NCBI GenBank assembly: GCA_037200885.1
Contig: JBBCIN010000001.1
Coordinates: 3,348,001-3,412,000 of the forward strand
DNA: 64,000 nt
Direction: 5' to 3'
DNA from: PMG-095 sp037200885
GTDB taxonomy: Bacteria > Myxococcota_A > Polyangia > Polyangiales > Polyangiaceae
The first letter of the stretch is position 1; every line of letters begins with the position of its first letter. The position numbers and the translations under genes are program-made. This document shows positions 8,853 to 17,150 of this stretch, in pieces. Under the pieces are notes generated by a model that did no database searches, was not told the DNA's origin, and saw only the letters and a program-made list of their open reading frames with translations.

Positions 8853-9640
8853 CAGAGCGTCTTGAGCAAGCCGCCGTCGATGACGAAGTTCGAGCCCGTC
8901 ACATTGCCGATTCGTTGCGACGCGAGCATGACGACCAGGGTCGCTACTTCCTCCGGCGTCGTGAAGCGCTTGGTCGCAAAGCCACCGATGCCGGCGACGA
9001 CCTTCTCGCGCGCGGCTTCGACATCGAGGCCGGTGGCTCGGGCGACGGTTTGGGCCACGCCGTTCTCGCCCAGCCAGAGCTCGGTGCTGACCGGTCCGGG
9101 CGAGACGGCGTTCACGCGGATGCCGCGCGCGCCGAATTCTTGGGCGAGGGTCTTGTTGAGATTGAGCAGGGCGGCTTTGGCAGCGCCGTAGTCGATCGTG
9201 CCGGCGTCGGGCTGGAAGATGGCGTTCACGGAAATGACATTGACGATGCTACCGCCCCCTTGCGGTAACATTTGCGTGATCGCCGCGCGACTGGCGCGCA
9301 GGGCGGCGTAGAAGTTCATGTTCATCGACCAGGCGAATTCCTCGTCGCTGGTGCCCAAAAAGCCCTCGAGGCGCAGCCGCACCGCGCCCACGTTGTTGAC
9401 CAACACGTCGAGCCGGCCATGCTTTTCGACCGCGTGCGCGACCAGCTTCGCAGGCGCGTCGGGGGTAGCCAGATCCAGCGCCAGGGCGCTGATTCCCGCC
9501 AGGCCGTCGAGGCTTCCCGTGCTGCGAGCGCCGGCCACGACGTGGGCGCCTTCGTCGGCGAAGGCACGCGCGATGGCTAGCCCGATGCCCTTACTGGCCC
9601 CGGTGACGACGACTACTTTTCCTTTGAGATCGAGATCCAT
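8852..9640 (-). CDS. Short-chain dehydrogenase/reductase
   Basis: A 262-residue classical SDR. The nucleotide site TGASKGIG, the NNVG motif, a catalytic Ser in NVISVNA, Tyr-x3-Lys in YGAAK and the PG motif VSPGPVSTELW are all present, and the protein ends with the usual NFVIDGG strand. It should be an NAD(P)-dependent alcohol or ketone oxidoreductase of the cytoplasm; the substrate is unknown. ATG 9640 has CGGAGA eight bases upstream. Its stop overlaps the start of the GH16 lipoprotein gene. The SDR may thus act on products of beta-glucan breakdown, but that is inference. Confidence 0.9.
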   Translation of the reverse strand: MDLDLKGKVVVVTGASKGIGLAIARAFADEGAHVVAGARSTGSLDGLAGISALALDLATPDAPAKLVAHAVEKHGRLDVLVNNVGAVRLRLEGFLGTSDEEFAWSMNMNFYAALRASRAAITQMLPQGGGSIVNVISVNAIFQPDAGTIDYGAAKAALLNLNKTLAQEFGARGIRVNAVSPGPVSTELWLGENGVAQTVARATGLDVEAAREKVVAGIGGFATKRFTTPEEVATLVVMLASQRIGNVTGSNFVIDGGLLKTL

Positions 9641-9827
9641 GAAGAGTTCTCCGCGCGGCGTTCGTTGGTGACCGGGTCATGATCTCGCCCATCGTCCGCT
9701 GTTTGTCGAGGTCGTTCAGCAGATCGTGAAAATGTTCGTCGCAGAGCGGGGGTGGCAATTGCTCACCGTTTACGATTTCCACGCGAGCCGTCGGAGTGGT
9801 CGGGCTCTTTTGATTCGATGCTTGGCA

Positions 9828-10901
9828 TCAGAATTCGAAGCGATCACGCGATCCCAGATCGCCGTAGGCCACGAGCAGCCGAGAGGTGATTCCCTGCTCG
9901 CCGATATGTAGCCAGCCGCGCGGATCGAAGTATTTTTTGTTCGGACGGTCGATGCCCTCGGGATTGCCGACCTCTGACGAGAGATAGGCACCCTTTTCGT
10001 CCATGAACGCTTTGATTGGGTGGGTGAACGCCCACTGCGTGTCCGTATCGATATTCATTTTGACGACGCCGTACGAGACCGCTTCGGCGATGTCGGCGTG
10101 CGGTGACCCCGAACCGCCGTGGAAAACGAAGCTCACGGGCTTGGGCCCGGTCTGTCGATGTTCCTCCACGAACCGCTGCGAGTCGCGCAGAATGGTCGGG
10201 CGGAGTTTGACGTTACCCGCGGCATAGACGCCGTGGGTGTTACCGAAGGCGGCAGCGAGGTTGAAGTGTCCGATTGGCGATAAGGCGTCGTAGACTTGGA
10301 GCACGTCCGCCGGATTGGTGTACAGGCGTTCACGCGCGGCGTCGCGATTGTCCACGCCGTCCTCCTCGCCGCCGGTGATCCCGATCTCCAGCTCCAGCGT
10401 CATCCGCAACCGAGCCATGCGAGTGAGATAGCGCGCGCTCGTGGCGATGTTCTCGCTCAGCGGCTGCTCGGAAAGGTCGAGCATGTGCGTGCTGAACAGC
10501 GGCTGACCGTGTTGCGCAAAGTGGGCTTCGTCCGCTTCGATTGTGCCATCGAGCCATGGCAGTAGCTTTTTCGCGCAGTGGTCGGTGTGAAGGACGACCG
10601 GAACCCCGTACAACCGCGCCAACGCGTGTACGTGGTAAGCGCCGGCGATCGCACCGGCGATGGACGCCTGATGGTGGCTGTTGTCGAGCGTCTTGCCGGC
10701 CAAGAACTGAGCACCGGAGTGCGAGATTTGAATGATGATCGGCGCACGAGCCAGGCGGGCGGCCTCCAGTGCGGCGTTCGCCGAGTTCGAACCGATGACG
10801 TTGACGGCAGGCAGCGCGCAGCCAGCCTGCTTGCAATAGTCGAACAAATGCTTCACGGCGTCGCCGGTCAAGATCCCCGGTTCGAGTTTGAGCTTGTCCA
10901 T
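9828..10901 (-). CDS. fba: Class II fructose-bisphosphate aldolase (FbaA type)
   Basis: 357 residues, close to E. coli FbaA. It cleaves fructose-1,6-bisphosphate to DHAP and glyceraldehyde-3-phosphate with a divalent metal. The class IIa hallmark HTDHCAKKLLPWLDG holds the zinc ligand His; further ligands are in FGNTHG and FHGGSGS, and the phosphate-binding end NIDTDTQWAFT is present. ATG 10901 is preceded by TAGGAAAC at suitable spacing; the open frame upstream to 11051 is not family-like. It is transcribed away from the phosphoglucomutase gene, so the two form a divergent central-carbon pair. Confidence 0.95.
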   Translation of the reverse strand: MDKLKLEPGILTGDAVKHLFDYCKQAGCALPAVNVIGSNSANAALEAARLARAPIIIQISHSGAQFLAGKTLDNSHHQASIAGAIAGAYHVHALARLYGVPVVLHTDHCAKKLLPWLDGTIEADEAHFAQHGQPLFSTHMLDLSEQPLSENIATSARYLTRMARLRMTLELEIGITGGEEDGVDNRDAARERLYTNPADVLQVYDALSPIGHFNLAAAFGNTHGVYAAGNVKLRPTILRDSQRFVEEHRQTGPKPVSFVFHGGSGSPHADIAEAVSYGVVKMNIDTDTQWAFTHPIKAFMDEKGAYLSSEVGNPEGIDRPNKKYFDPRGWLHIGEQGITSRLLVAYGDLGSRDRFEF

Positions 10902-11189
10902 GAGTTTCCTATCAGCGCCCCTGGCGTTGTGTCGGAAGGTTGCACTGGTCGTGCCAGCCCACTCAACGCGACCCGTGACGCCAGATGCTCGCGAGAATCC
11001 CGGTCTATCGCTCTGGAACGCCGACGCGCGGCCGACCAAACGTTGCCACACGTGACCAACTTCAGGTCCGTCCGCCAGCTCGTCATCGCGATCTCAGGCT
11101 CTTTTGCTTGGCACGCCCTGTGCTGAGCCGTGACCGCTAGCAAGCAATTGCTTTGGAGGCCTCGTGCAGAAACCATCGGTGTTTGTCGC

Positions 11190-12521
11190 GTGACCGCGAG
11201 CTTGCAACACGAGCTGGCCGGAATGCCGGCTCCAGCGTCACTGCTCGTGGACGTACCCAGGCTCGTGACGGCCTACTACGCGGGACACCCCTCTCCGGAC
11301 ATCGATGAACAGCGAGTCGCGTTCGGCACTTCGGGGCACCGCGGAACCTCCCAGGCGCTGAGCTTCAACGAGGCGCACATTCTGGCGATTACGGAGGCAA
11401 TCTGTCGTTTCCGCGCGGCTCTGCTCGCAGACGGACTACGCGACGTCGCGCGGATCCCTTTTGCTCGGGCCTGGCAAGCGACCTCCCCTTACGACTACTT
11501 TGGGGCGTACGTCGCCGGGCTCGAACAGGTCATCGATATGGACGTTCTGCGCGGCGCCAAGATCGCGCTCGGCGTCGATCCGCTTGGTGGTGCCAGTCTC
11601 GACTACTGGCCAGCGATCGCCGAGCGGTTTGGCTTCCAGATCGAGGTGGTGAATCCCGAGCTCGATCCGACCTTTCGCTTCATGACCGTGGACTGGGACG
11701 GCCGGATCAGGATGGACCCTTCGTCGGCCCCCGCAATGGCGAGACTGATCGCGCTCCGCGAGCGATTCGACGTCGCGTTCGCGACCGACCCGGACGCCGA
11801 CCGTCACGGTGTCGTGACTCGAACGTCGGGACTGCTCGACCCCAACCACTACTTGGCCGCCGCAGTCGACTATCTGTTTGCGAATCGCCCGAATTGGTCC
11901 CGCGCTGCCGCCGTCGGAAAGACGGTCGTCACGAGTAGCATCATCGATCGCGTGGTAAGCGCCCGCGGGCGTCGCCTGTTCGAGGTGCCGGTCGGGTTCA
12001 AGTACTTCGTCGATGGGTTTTTGTCGGGCGCGCTTGGCTTTGGGGGCGAAGAGAGCGCTGGCGCATCATTCCTGCAGAGGGATGGCGGCGCGTGGAGCAC
12101 GGACAAGGACGGCATCATCATGGGACTGCTCGCGGCCGAGCTCACCGCGCGCACTGGACGCGATCCGGGGGAGCGCTACCGTCAGCTCGTTCACGAGCTG
12201 GGGGAACCGATCTACGAGCGAATCGACGTTCACGCGACGCGCGAACAGAAAAGCGTCCTCGCCCAGCTAACGCCCCATGACTTCGATGTTCCGAACCTCG
12301 CGGGCGAGCGCGTCTGCGCCGTCACCAACGCGGCGCCGGGCACTGGCGATGCGATCGGCGGCATCAAGGTCAGCACCGAGAACGGTTGGTTCGCGGCTCG
12401 GCCGTCCGGCACCGAGGACGTCTACAAGCTGTATGCCGAGAGCTTCACGGGTGCAGATCACTTGCGTCGAATTCAAGAACAAGCACGGGGCATGATCGAC
12501 GCGGTCCTCGCGGGCCACTGA
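11190..12521 (+). CDS. pgm: Phosphoglucomutase with in-frame loss of the active-site loop region
   Basis: About 443 residues, very similar to alpha-D-glucose phosphoglucomutase of the E. coli Pgm type (about 546). The conserved blocks KFGTSGHRG-like (VAFGTSGHRG), HILAI, LGVDPLGG, DPDADRHG (metal loop), VPVGFKYFVDG, GFGGEESAGAS, WSTDKDGI and RPSGTED are all present. However, the sequence passes directly from HILAITEAICRFRA to ALLADGL. In E. coli Pgm about 100 residues lie between these points, including the TPSHNPP loop with the catalytic phosphoserine. The frame is kept exactly. The protein as written cannot be a normal mutase. GTG 11190 is chosen by homology; GTG or ATG codons nearby (11130, 11223) remain possible. 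A histidine phosphatase gene follows 11 bases downstream. Confidence 0.85.
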   Translation: MTASLQHELAGMPAPASLLVDVPRLVTAYYAGHPSPDIDEQRVAFGTSGHRGTSQALSFNEAHILAITEAICRFRAALLADGLRDVARIPFARAWQATSPYDYFGAYVAGLEQVIDMDVLRGAKIALGVDPLGGASLDYWPAIAERFGFQIEVVNPELDPTFRFMTVDWDGRIRMDPSSAPAMARLIALRERFDVAFATDPDADRHGVVTRTSGLLDPNHYLAAAVDYLFANRPNWSRAAAVGKTVVTSSIIDRVVSARGRRLFEVPVGFKYFVDGFLSGALGFGGEESAGASFLQRDGGAWSTDKDGIIMGLLAAELTARTGRDPGERYRQLVHELGEPIYERIDVHATREQKSVLAQLTPHDFDVPNLAGERVCAVTNAAPGTGDAIGGIKVSTENGWFAARPSGTEDVYKLYAESFTGADHLRRIQEQARGMIDAVLAGH

Positions 12522-12532
12522 ACCGAGGACAT

Positions 12533-13174
12533 ATGCACGGGCCGAACACACACCACCGGCAGCTCGACCAAACCTCAGCCATGACCGGGCTGCCGCAGCT
12601 CAGCGTGGTTCGTCACGGCGAAACAGCCTGGAGCCTTTCTGGTCAACACACCGGACGCACCGATCTTCCTTTGACCGAGCGCGGCGAGGACCAGGCTCGA
12701 CGGCTGCGGTCGCGGCTTTTGGGGCGCGTGTTTGCCAAAGTCTTGACCAGCCCGCTTCAGCGCGCCGTGCGCACCTGCGAGCTTTCGGGCCACGGTGAGT
12801 TGGCCGAGGTCGACGAAGACTTGTTGGAATGGAACTACGGCGCCTACGAAGGGCGTCGCAGTGCGGAGATCTTGGCCGAGAGACCCGGATGGGATCTGTT
12901 TCGCGATGGCTGTCCGGGCGGAGAAACCCCGGCGGAAGTAGGCGAGCGCGCGGACCGCGTGGTGAGCCGAGTGCGTGCGATCGGCGCTGACGTGCTCGTT
13001 TTCTCGAGCGGTCACTTGTTGCGTGTGCTGGCGGCCCGCTGGTTGGGGCTCGCGCCGGCGGGCGCTAGATATTTCATGCTCGGGACTACCGGCTACGGCC
13101 TGCTCGGCTACGAGCACGCACCCGACCAGGGTGCCATCCAACTCTGGAACGACACCAGCCATCTAGAAAAATAA
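12533..13174 (+). CDS. Histidine phosphatase family protein (phosphoglycerate mutase-like)
   Basis: About 213 residues. The branch-1 motif VRHGETAWSLSGQHTG carries the catalytic His and Arg; the second His is in FSSGHLLRVLAARW, and the acid/base Glu is in LLEWNYGAYEGR. This pattern fits cofactor-dependent phosphatases or mutases more than glycolytic GpmA; SerB2-, GpmB- or sugar-phosphatase-like roles are all possible. ATG 12533 has GAGGA directly upstream, while ATG 12581 begins nearer the conserved domain but lacks a binding site. It sits in a run pgm, this gene, gnd remnant, zwf, suggesting a role in sugar phosphate metabolism. Confidence 0.85.
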   Translation: MHGPNTHHRQLDQTSAMTGLPQLSVVRHGETAWSLSGQHTGRTDLPLTERGEDQARRLRSRLLGRVFAKVLTSPLQRAVRTCELSGHGELAEVDEDLLEWNYGAYEGRRSAEILAERPGWDLFRDGCPGGETPAEVGERADRVVSRVRAIGADVLVFSSGHLLRVLAARWLGLAPAGARYFMLGTTGYGLLGYEHAPDQGAIQLWNDTSHLEK

Positions 13175-13184
13175 CGGAGGAACC

Positions 13185-13268
13185 ATGAAGCTCGGAATGA
13201 TCGGACTTGGCACAATGGGCGCCAACGTAGTGCGGCGATTGAGTGTCGAGACGCGGGAGGCCGCGTAG
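13185..13268 (+). pseudogene. gnd: Remnant of 6-phosphogluconate dehydrogenase (decarboxylating)
   Basis: Only 27 codons. A perfect ribosome binding site (CGGAGGAACC) and the start MKLGMIGLGTMGANVVRRL match the NAD(P)-binding N-terminus of GndA-type 6-phosphogluconate dehydrogenase. It then breaks to SVETREAA and a stop, immediately followed by the zwf start. More than 90 percent of the gene is missing, while both ends, including the zwf ribosome binding region GGGAGG, remain. The expected gnd-zwf operon has therefore lost its first gene by a deletion. The start MGLG-type motif is short, but the zwf neighbour supports the call. Confidence 0.75.
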
Positions 13269-13270
13269 TC

Positions 13271-14650
13271 ATGGCCAACGCTCGCTCAGACGCGCTGGTA
13301 TTTTTCGGAGCCACCGGGGATCTGGCGTACAAGAAGATCTTTCCGGCGCTGCAGGCGATGCTCAAACGCGGCCACCTCGACGTGCCCGTGGTGGGGGTGG
13401 CCAAGTCCGGCTGGAACATCGAACAATTTCGCGCGCGGGTGAAAGATAGCCTGGAGAAACACGGTGGTCTCGACCCCGTCGCGTTCGAAAAGTTGATTCG
13501 GCTCTTGCGCTACGTCGACGGGGACTACAACGATCCAGCCACTTTCCGCGCGCTCCGTGGCGAGCTCGGTGGAGCTGAATGCCCCGCGCACTACCTCGCT
13601 ATCCCACCCTCACTCTTCGGCAAGGTCGTCGAGCAGCTTGCCAGCTCGGGCTCGGCGGCGCGCGCGCGCGTCATCGTCGAAAAGCCGTTCGGCACCGATC
13701 TCGGCTCGGCACGCAAACTGAACCGGGTGTTGCTCGGCGTGTTCGACGAGGCCGCGATCTTCCGTATCGATCATTACCTGGGAAAGCGGCCGGTCAACGG
13801 ACTGCTCATGTTTCGTTTCAGCAACGAGTTCTTGGAGCCGCTCTGGAATCGGAGCCACGTCGACAGCATCCAAATCACGATGGCCGAAGACTTCGGTGTG
13901 CAAGGTCGGGGTGCGTTCTACGATGCAACGGGGGCCATCCGCGACGTCATCCAAAACCACCTATTTCAGATCCTGTGCAGCCTGGCCATGGAGCCGCCGG
14001 TGAGAACCGACAGTGAGTCGATCCGTGACGAGCGGGTGAAGGTGCTGAAGGCGATCCGAGCGCTGCAGCCCAAGGACGTCGTCTGCGGTCAGTTCCGCGG
14101 CTATCGCGACGAGGCCGGCGTGGCCGCCGGTTCGCAAACCGAAACCTTCGCGGCGATTCGGCTGCAGATCGATTCCTGGCGCTGGAAGGGCGTCCCCATC
14201 TTCATCCGCGCCGGCAAGAATCTGCCCGTGACATGCACTGAAGTCGTGGTGCGTATGCGCCAACCGCCCAGCATCTTCGAGGGCGTCGACGTCACGCGGA
14301 ACTATTGTCGCCTGCGCATTAGTCCGGAGATCACGATTGCCAATGGCATCAACGTGCCCTCACTGGACGACGACACGACCCGACAAATCGAGATGGTGGC
14401 GACCCACGAGCCCAAAAAGGACGAGATGGAAGCGTACGAGCGCGTGCTCGGCGACGCGATGGCGGGTGACGCCACGCTGTTCGCCCGCGAGGACTTCGTC
14501 GAAGAGGCGTGGCGCATCGTCGATCCCGTGATCCAGGCCGCGCCGGCCGTGCACGAGTACGGGCCCAAGACCTGGGGACCCGAGCTGGCCAACGAATTCA
14601 TCTCCCCCACCGGCGGCTGGCAGAACCCGAGCGCGATCACGAAAGGCTAA
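13271..14650 (+). CDS. zwf: Glucose-6-phosphate 1-dehydrogenase
   Basis: 459 residues. It oxidises glucose-6-phosphate to 6-phosphogluconolactone with NADP, the first step of the oxidative pentose phosphate pathway. The nucleotide site GATGDLAYKK, the EKPFGTDLGSA block and the active-site signature RIDHYLGK with the catalytic His region are present, followed by FRFSNEFLEPLWN, DFGVQGRGAFYDATGAIRD and the substrate-side segment WRWKGVPIFIRAGK. Length and motif order are normal, so unlike its neighbours this gene appears intact. It starts two bases after the gnd remnant and shares its transcript. Confidence 0.96.
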   Translation: MANARSDALVFFGATGDLAYKKIFPALQAMLKRGHLDVPVVGVAKSGWNIEQFRARVKDSLEKHGGLDPVAFEKLIRLLRYVDGDYNDPATFRALRGELGGAECPAHYLAIPPSLFGKVVEQLASSGSAARARVIVEKPFGTDLGSARKLNRVLLGVFDEAAIFRIDHYLGKRPVNGLLMFRFSNEFLEPLWNRSHVDSIQITMAEDFGVQGRGAFYDATGAIRDVIQNHLFQILCSLAMEPPVRTDSESIRDERVKVLKAIRALQPKDVVCGQFRGYRDEAGVAAGSQTETFAAIRLQIDSWRWKGVPIFIRAGKNLPVTCTEVVVRMRQPPSIFEGVDVTRNYCRLRISPEITIANGINVPSLDDDTTRQIEMVATHEPKKDEMEAYERVLGDAMAGDATLFAREDFVEEAWRIVDPVIQAAPAVHEYGPKTWGPELANEFISPTGGWQNPSAITKG

Positions 14651-14701
14651 CGAAATGACGGACCCGGATCAGCTCCGGGGCTGACGCTCGACTGACGGGG
14701 C

Positions 14702-15418
14702 TCAGGCGCCGCCGCCCTTACCGCTCGTGCCCGCGCTGCCGCCCTTGCCGCCGGTGCCCGCGCTGCCGCCCTTGCCGCCGGTACCGCTCGTACCGCCGCC
14801 GCCCGCGCTGGCGCCGCCTGCACCCGCACTGCCGCCCTTGCCTCCGCCGCCCACGCCTCCGCTGGTTCCACCGATGCCCGCGTTGCCGCCAGTACCGCCG
14901 CTGGCCGCACCGCCAGCCGTACCGCCACCGCCAGCCGTACCGCCACCGCCACCCGTGCCCGCGCTGCCGCTCGCGCCGCCACCTGTTCCGCCGCCGCCCG
15001 CGTTGCCGCTTGCACCCCCAGCTCCGCCTTGGCCACCGATGCCCGCGGCACCGCCTTGTGCTCCCGACAGCCCAGCCGCACCTGCGCTGCCACCCGCGGC
15101 GACTTCGTAACACTTCCAAGTGCCGGCAGTGCAAACGCAATTGCCGCGGGCCGTGGGGCACACGGTCCCTGCCGGGATGGTGCACGGTTGGCTCGCGCTG
15201 GGCGTTTGTTGATCGCAGACAGTCGGGTTCGGGACGGCGACCGAGCCGCCGCTTCCGGCCTTGCTCATTGTCCCAGCCTTTCCCCCCGAGCCTGCGCCAG
15301 AGCCACCGGATGCGGGAGAATCGTCGTCGTCCGTGCTGCTGCAACCAACCGGAAAGGCCGCAGCGAACGCCACGAACGCAACCAGAGCAGGGAGCCGTAT
15401 TCGGCGGAATGAGGACAT
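14702..15418 (-). CDS. Linker-only Gly-rich lipoprotein
   Basis: 238 residues: signal and lipobox (FAAAFPVGC-SS), a short Gly/Ser tether, one compact Cys-containing segment (about residues 65-105, with CDQQTP, CTIP, CPTARGNCVCTAGTWKCYEV), and then nothing but Gly/Ala/Ser/Thr/Lys low complexity to the end. In the other tethered lipoproteins here the linker leads to a folded domain, so this protein may have lost one, or the tail itself may be the functional part. Its ATG overlaps the stop of the vWA lipoprotein gene (TGATG), implying coupled translation of the pair. The low-complexity region contains exact 27-base direct repeats. Confidence 0.7.
   Translation of the reverse strand: MSSFRRIRLPALVAFVAFAAAFPVGCSSTDDDDSPASGGSGAGSGGKAGTMSKAGSGGSVAVPNPTVCDQQTPSASQPCTIPAGTVCPTARGNCVCTAGTWKCYEVAAGGSAGAAGLSGAQGGAAGIGGQGGAGGASGNAGGGGTGGGASGSAGTGGGGGTAGGGGTAGGAASGGTGGNAGIGGTSGGVGGGGKGGSAGAGGASAGGGGTSGTGGKGGSAGTGGKGGSAGTSGKGGGA
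14727..14780 (+). repeat. 27-bp direct repeat, two perfect copies, in a low-complexity coding tract
   Basis: The unit starting at 14727 recurs exactly at 14754 and lies within a longer tract (to about 15100) of degenerate 9-base steps encoding Gly-rich sequence. All units are multiples of three. Confidence 0.85.
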
Positions 15419-16698
15419 CACTTCGGCATGCCGATCGTGCCCGACTGGCAGCCGAACAGGAGTTGAATCGAATCGTTCTCGCGCTGCACGCGCGAGCACG
15501 TGCCTTCGCAGAGCACCACCTGATTGCCCGAAATGCGCCAACCCTCGCTGCAGTCCGCGCCGTCGTCGGGGAGCACGAGCTGCGTGTCCGATGACGTGGT
15601 GACGACCAAGTTGATCAAGTTGTTGTCGATCACCTGGCCCTGACCTGGATCCGGGATGTCGTACGTGCACGCGATCGAGCCGGTGACCTTGTTCAAACCT
15701 GCTTTCAACGCGGCACCGAAATCCGGAGACGTAGTCATGTCCAAGTGACAGAACGGCGGCCCCATCAGCTTGCAGCCCGCGGCGGCCGTGCCACCTTCGA
15801 TCGCGGCCTCTGACATCCACGCCCGCCCACCCTCGCTGCCCGGCGATCCGATCAAGAACGTGCGCACGCCTTGTCCCAGCGCCGCAGCGACATGATCGAC
15901 GATCGGCTGCGACTCAACCGGTGTGATGCCTGCGGTGGCGCCGTTGCCGGCGCTGGTGCAGTCCCCGCGCAGGGTGGGCTGACCGTCGGTGAGCAAGAGA
16001 ACGTATCTGTCGCCGGGGAGCGCCGTTGGCAAAATAGCCGTTTGTAGCGCGTGTTGGTACGCGGCGTCGGTCGGCGTCCAGCCGTTGGGCGTTGCCTGGT
16101 CGAGTGCAGCGAGCAAGCTCGCCTTCTGCGTGGCCGTCAGTGGCGCGGGCGCGGTGCCTGACATGGTGTTGACGCAGCTGTCGGGCGGCGCCGGCTTCGT
16201 GCGCGCCTGGTTGGCCATGTTGGGGTAGAAGAACAAGCCGGCGGCGATCGTGTCGGGCAGGGTCGAGATCACGGATTTCAGCGCGTCGCGCGTGGACTGC
16301 CATTTGGTAGGGCCGGTCGCACCCGCTGCGCCGGGACGCCCGGGCTGCGTGGTTGCACCCGGGACCTCGTTCATGGACAGGCTGGTGTCGACCACGAACT
16401 CGAGCACGGCCGGTTTCGTCTCCGGTTCCACCGACCAACCATCGCACGCATTGTGGTTGATCGCGTCCACCTGATCGGGAGTCAGAGTGACGATGCCGCC
16501 GAGCTTCGCAGCGCTCCCGCCCGAGCCGCCGCCGGAACCCTGGTCGCCAATGACGAGTGAAGTGGACCCTGCAGTTCCCGCGGTTCCGGGGTTTCCGGCG
16601 CTGGCGGCGCTCACGCCGCTGCTGCCATCTTTGCTCGAACCGCAGGCAAGGCCGAGCGCTAGGCTCGAAACGCAGATCAAGAACGCGGTGGTTTTCAT
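15418..16698 (-). CDS. von Willebrand factor A-domain lipoprotein
   Basis: 426 residues with lipobox SLALGLAC-GS, a short Gly/Ser tether and a vWA domain. The metal-ion site DTSLS (about residue 107, in VLEFVVDTSLSMNE), the later Thr in NGWTPTDAAYQ and the strand RYVLLLTDGQPT make a complete MIDAS. The vWA domain is followed by a C-terminal module with several Cys residues (CTYDIPDPG, CSEGW, CEGTC, LFGCQSG), probably disulfide-linked. Such proteins bind partners on the cell surface in an ion-dependent manner. ATG 16698 is fixed by the signal peptide. The gene overlaps the linker-only lipoprotein gene that follows, so both may form one surface complex (inference). Confidence 0.85.
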   Translation of the reverse strand: MKTTAFLICVSSLALGLACGSSKDGSSGVSAASAGNPGTAGTAGSTSLVIGDQGSGGGSGGSAAKLGGIVTLTPDQVDAINHNACDGWSVEPETKPAVLEFVVDTSLSMNEVPGATTQPGRPGAAGATGPTKWQSTRDALKSVISTLPDTIAAGLFFYPNMANQARTKPAPPDSCVNTMSGTAPAPLTATQKASLLAALDQATPNGWTPTDAAYQHALQTAILPTALPGDRYVLLLTDGQPTLRGDCTSAGNGATAGITPVESQPIVDHVAAALGQGVRTFLIGSPGSEGGRAWMSEAAIEGGTAAAGCKLMGPPFCHLDMTTSPDFGAALKAGLNKVTGSIACTYDIPDPGQGQVIDNNLINLVVTTSSDTQLVLPDDGADCSEGWRISGNQVVLCEGTCSRVQRENDSIQLLFGCQSGTIGMPK

Positions 16699-17150
16699 AG
16701 CTGCTTTCGTTGGACGGAGACGTCGCGTAATCGGAGGATCAGCGCTGTTCGTTGCCGTACTCGCCCAAGCGCCGCTGTCGCCGTCGCAATGCGTGTCGCA
16801 AGAACTCACACGAGTTTTCAGATTCGCATGTTTTCCGCCTTGGTGCACCGTCGATGACTGACCGATGGGAGCCAACGCTGACTACTCGAAATAGGTCAAA
16901 TAGAATTTTACAACGCGGACCGACGTCCAGGCCATCTGGCGCGCTCTCTTTTGGGGTGGCACCCAGCGCAACGCAACCGTCGCATGGAGAAATCCACCCT
17001 GCCCGGTCGATGGTCGAAATCCCGCTTTTCGCAGCGCGAGCATCACGGCGCGGAACCCGGCCGAGGTTCCACGGTTTGCGACTTTTTCGGCGCGACGCTA
17101 GCCTTTCGACTCGTTCAAGCCCGGTGCTCCGCCACCAGTCAGGTCGAATC
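16699..17150. other. Intergenic region between vWA gene and PhoD remnant
   Basis: About 450 bases between divergent genes. I find no recognisable gene, RNA or repeat; several overlapping open frames have no family resemblance. Confidence 0.45.

Noticed and set aside
9642..9782. Small minus-strand frame between the aldolase and SDR genes
   Set aside because: It begins at a GTG without a ribosome binding site, runs into the SDR gene, and its product resembles no known protein; possible but unsupported.
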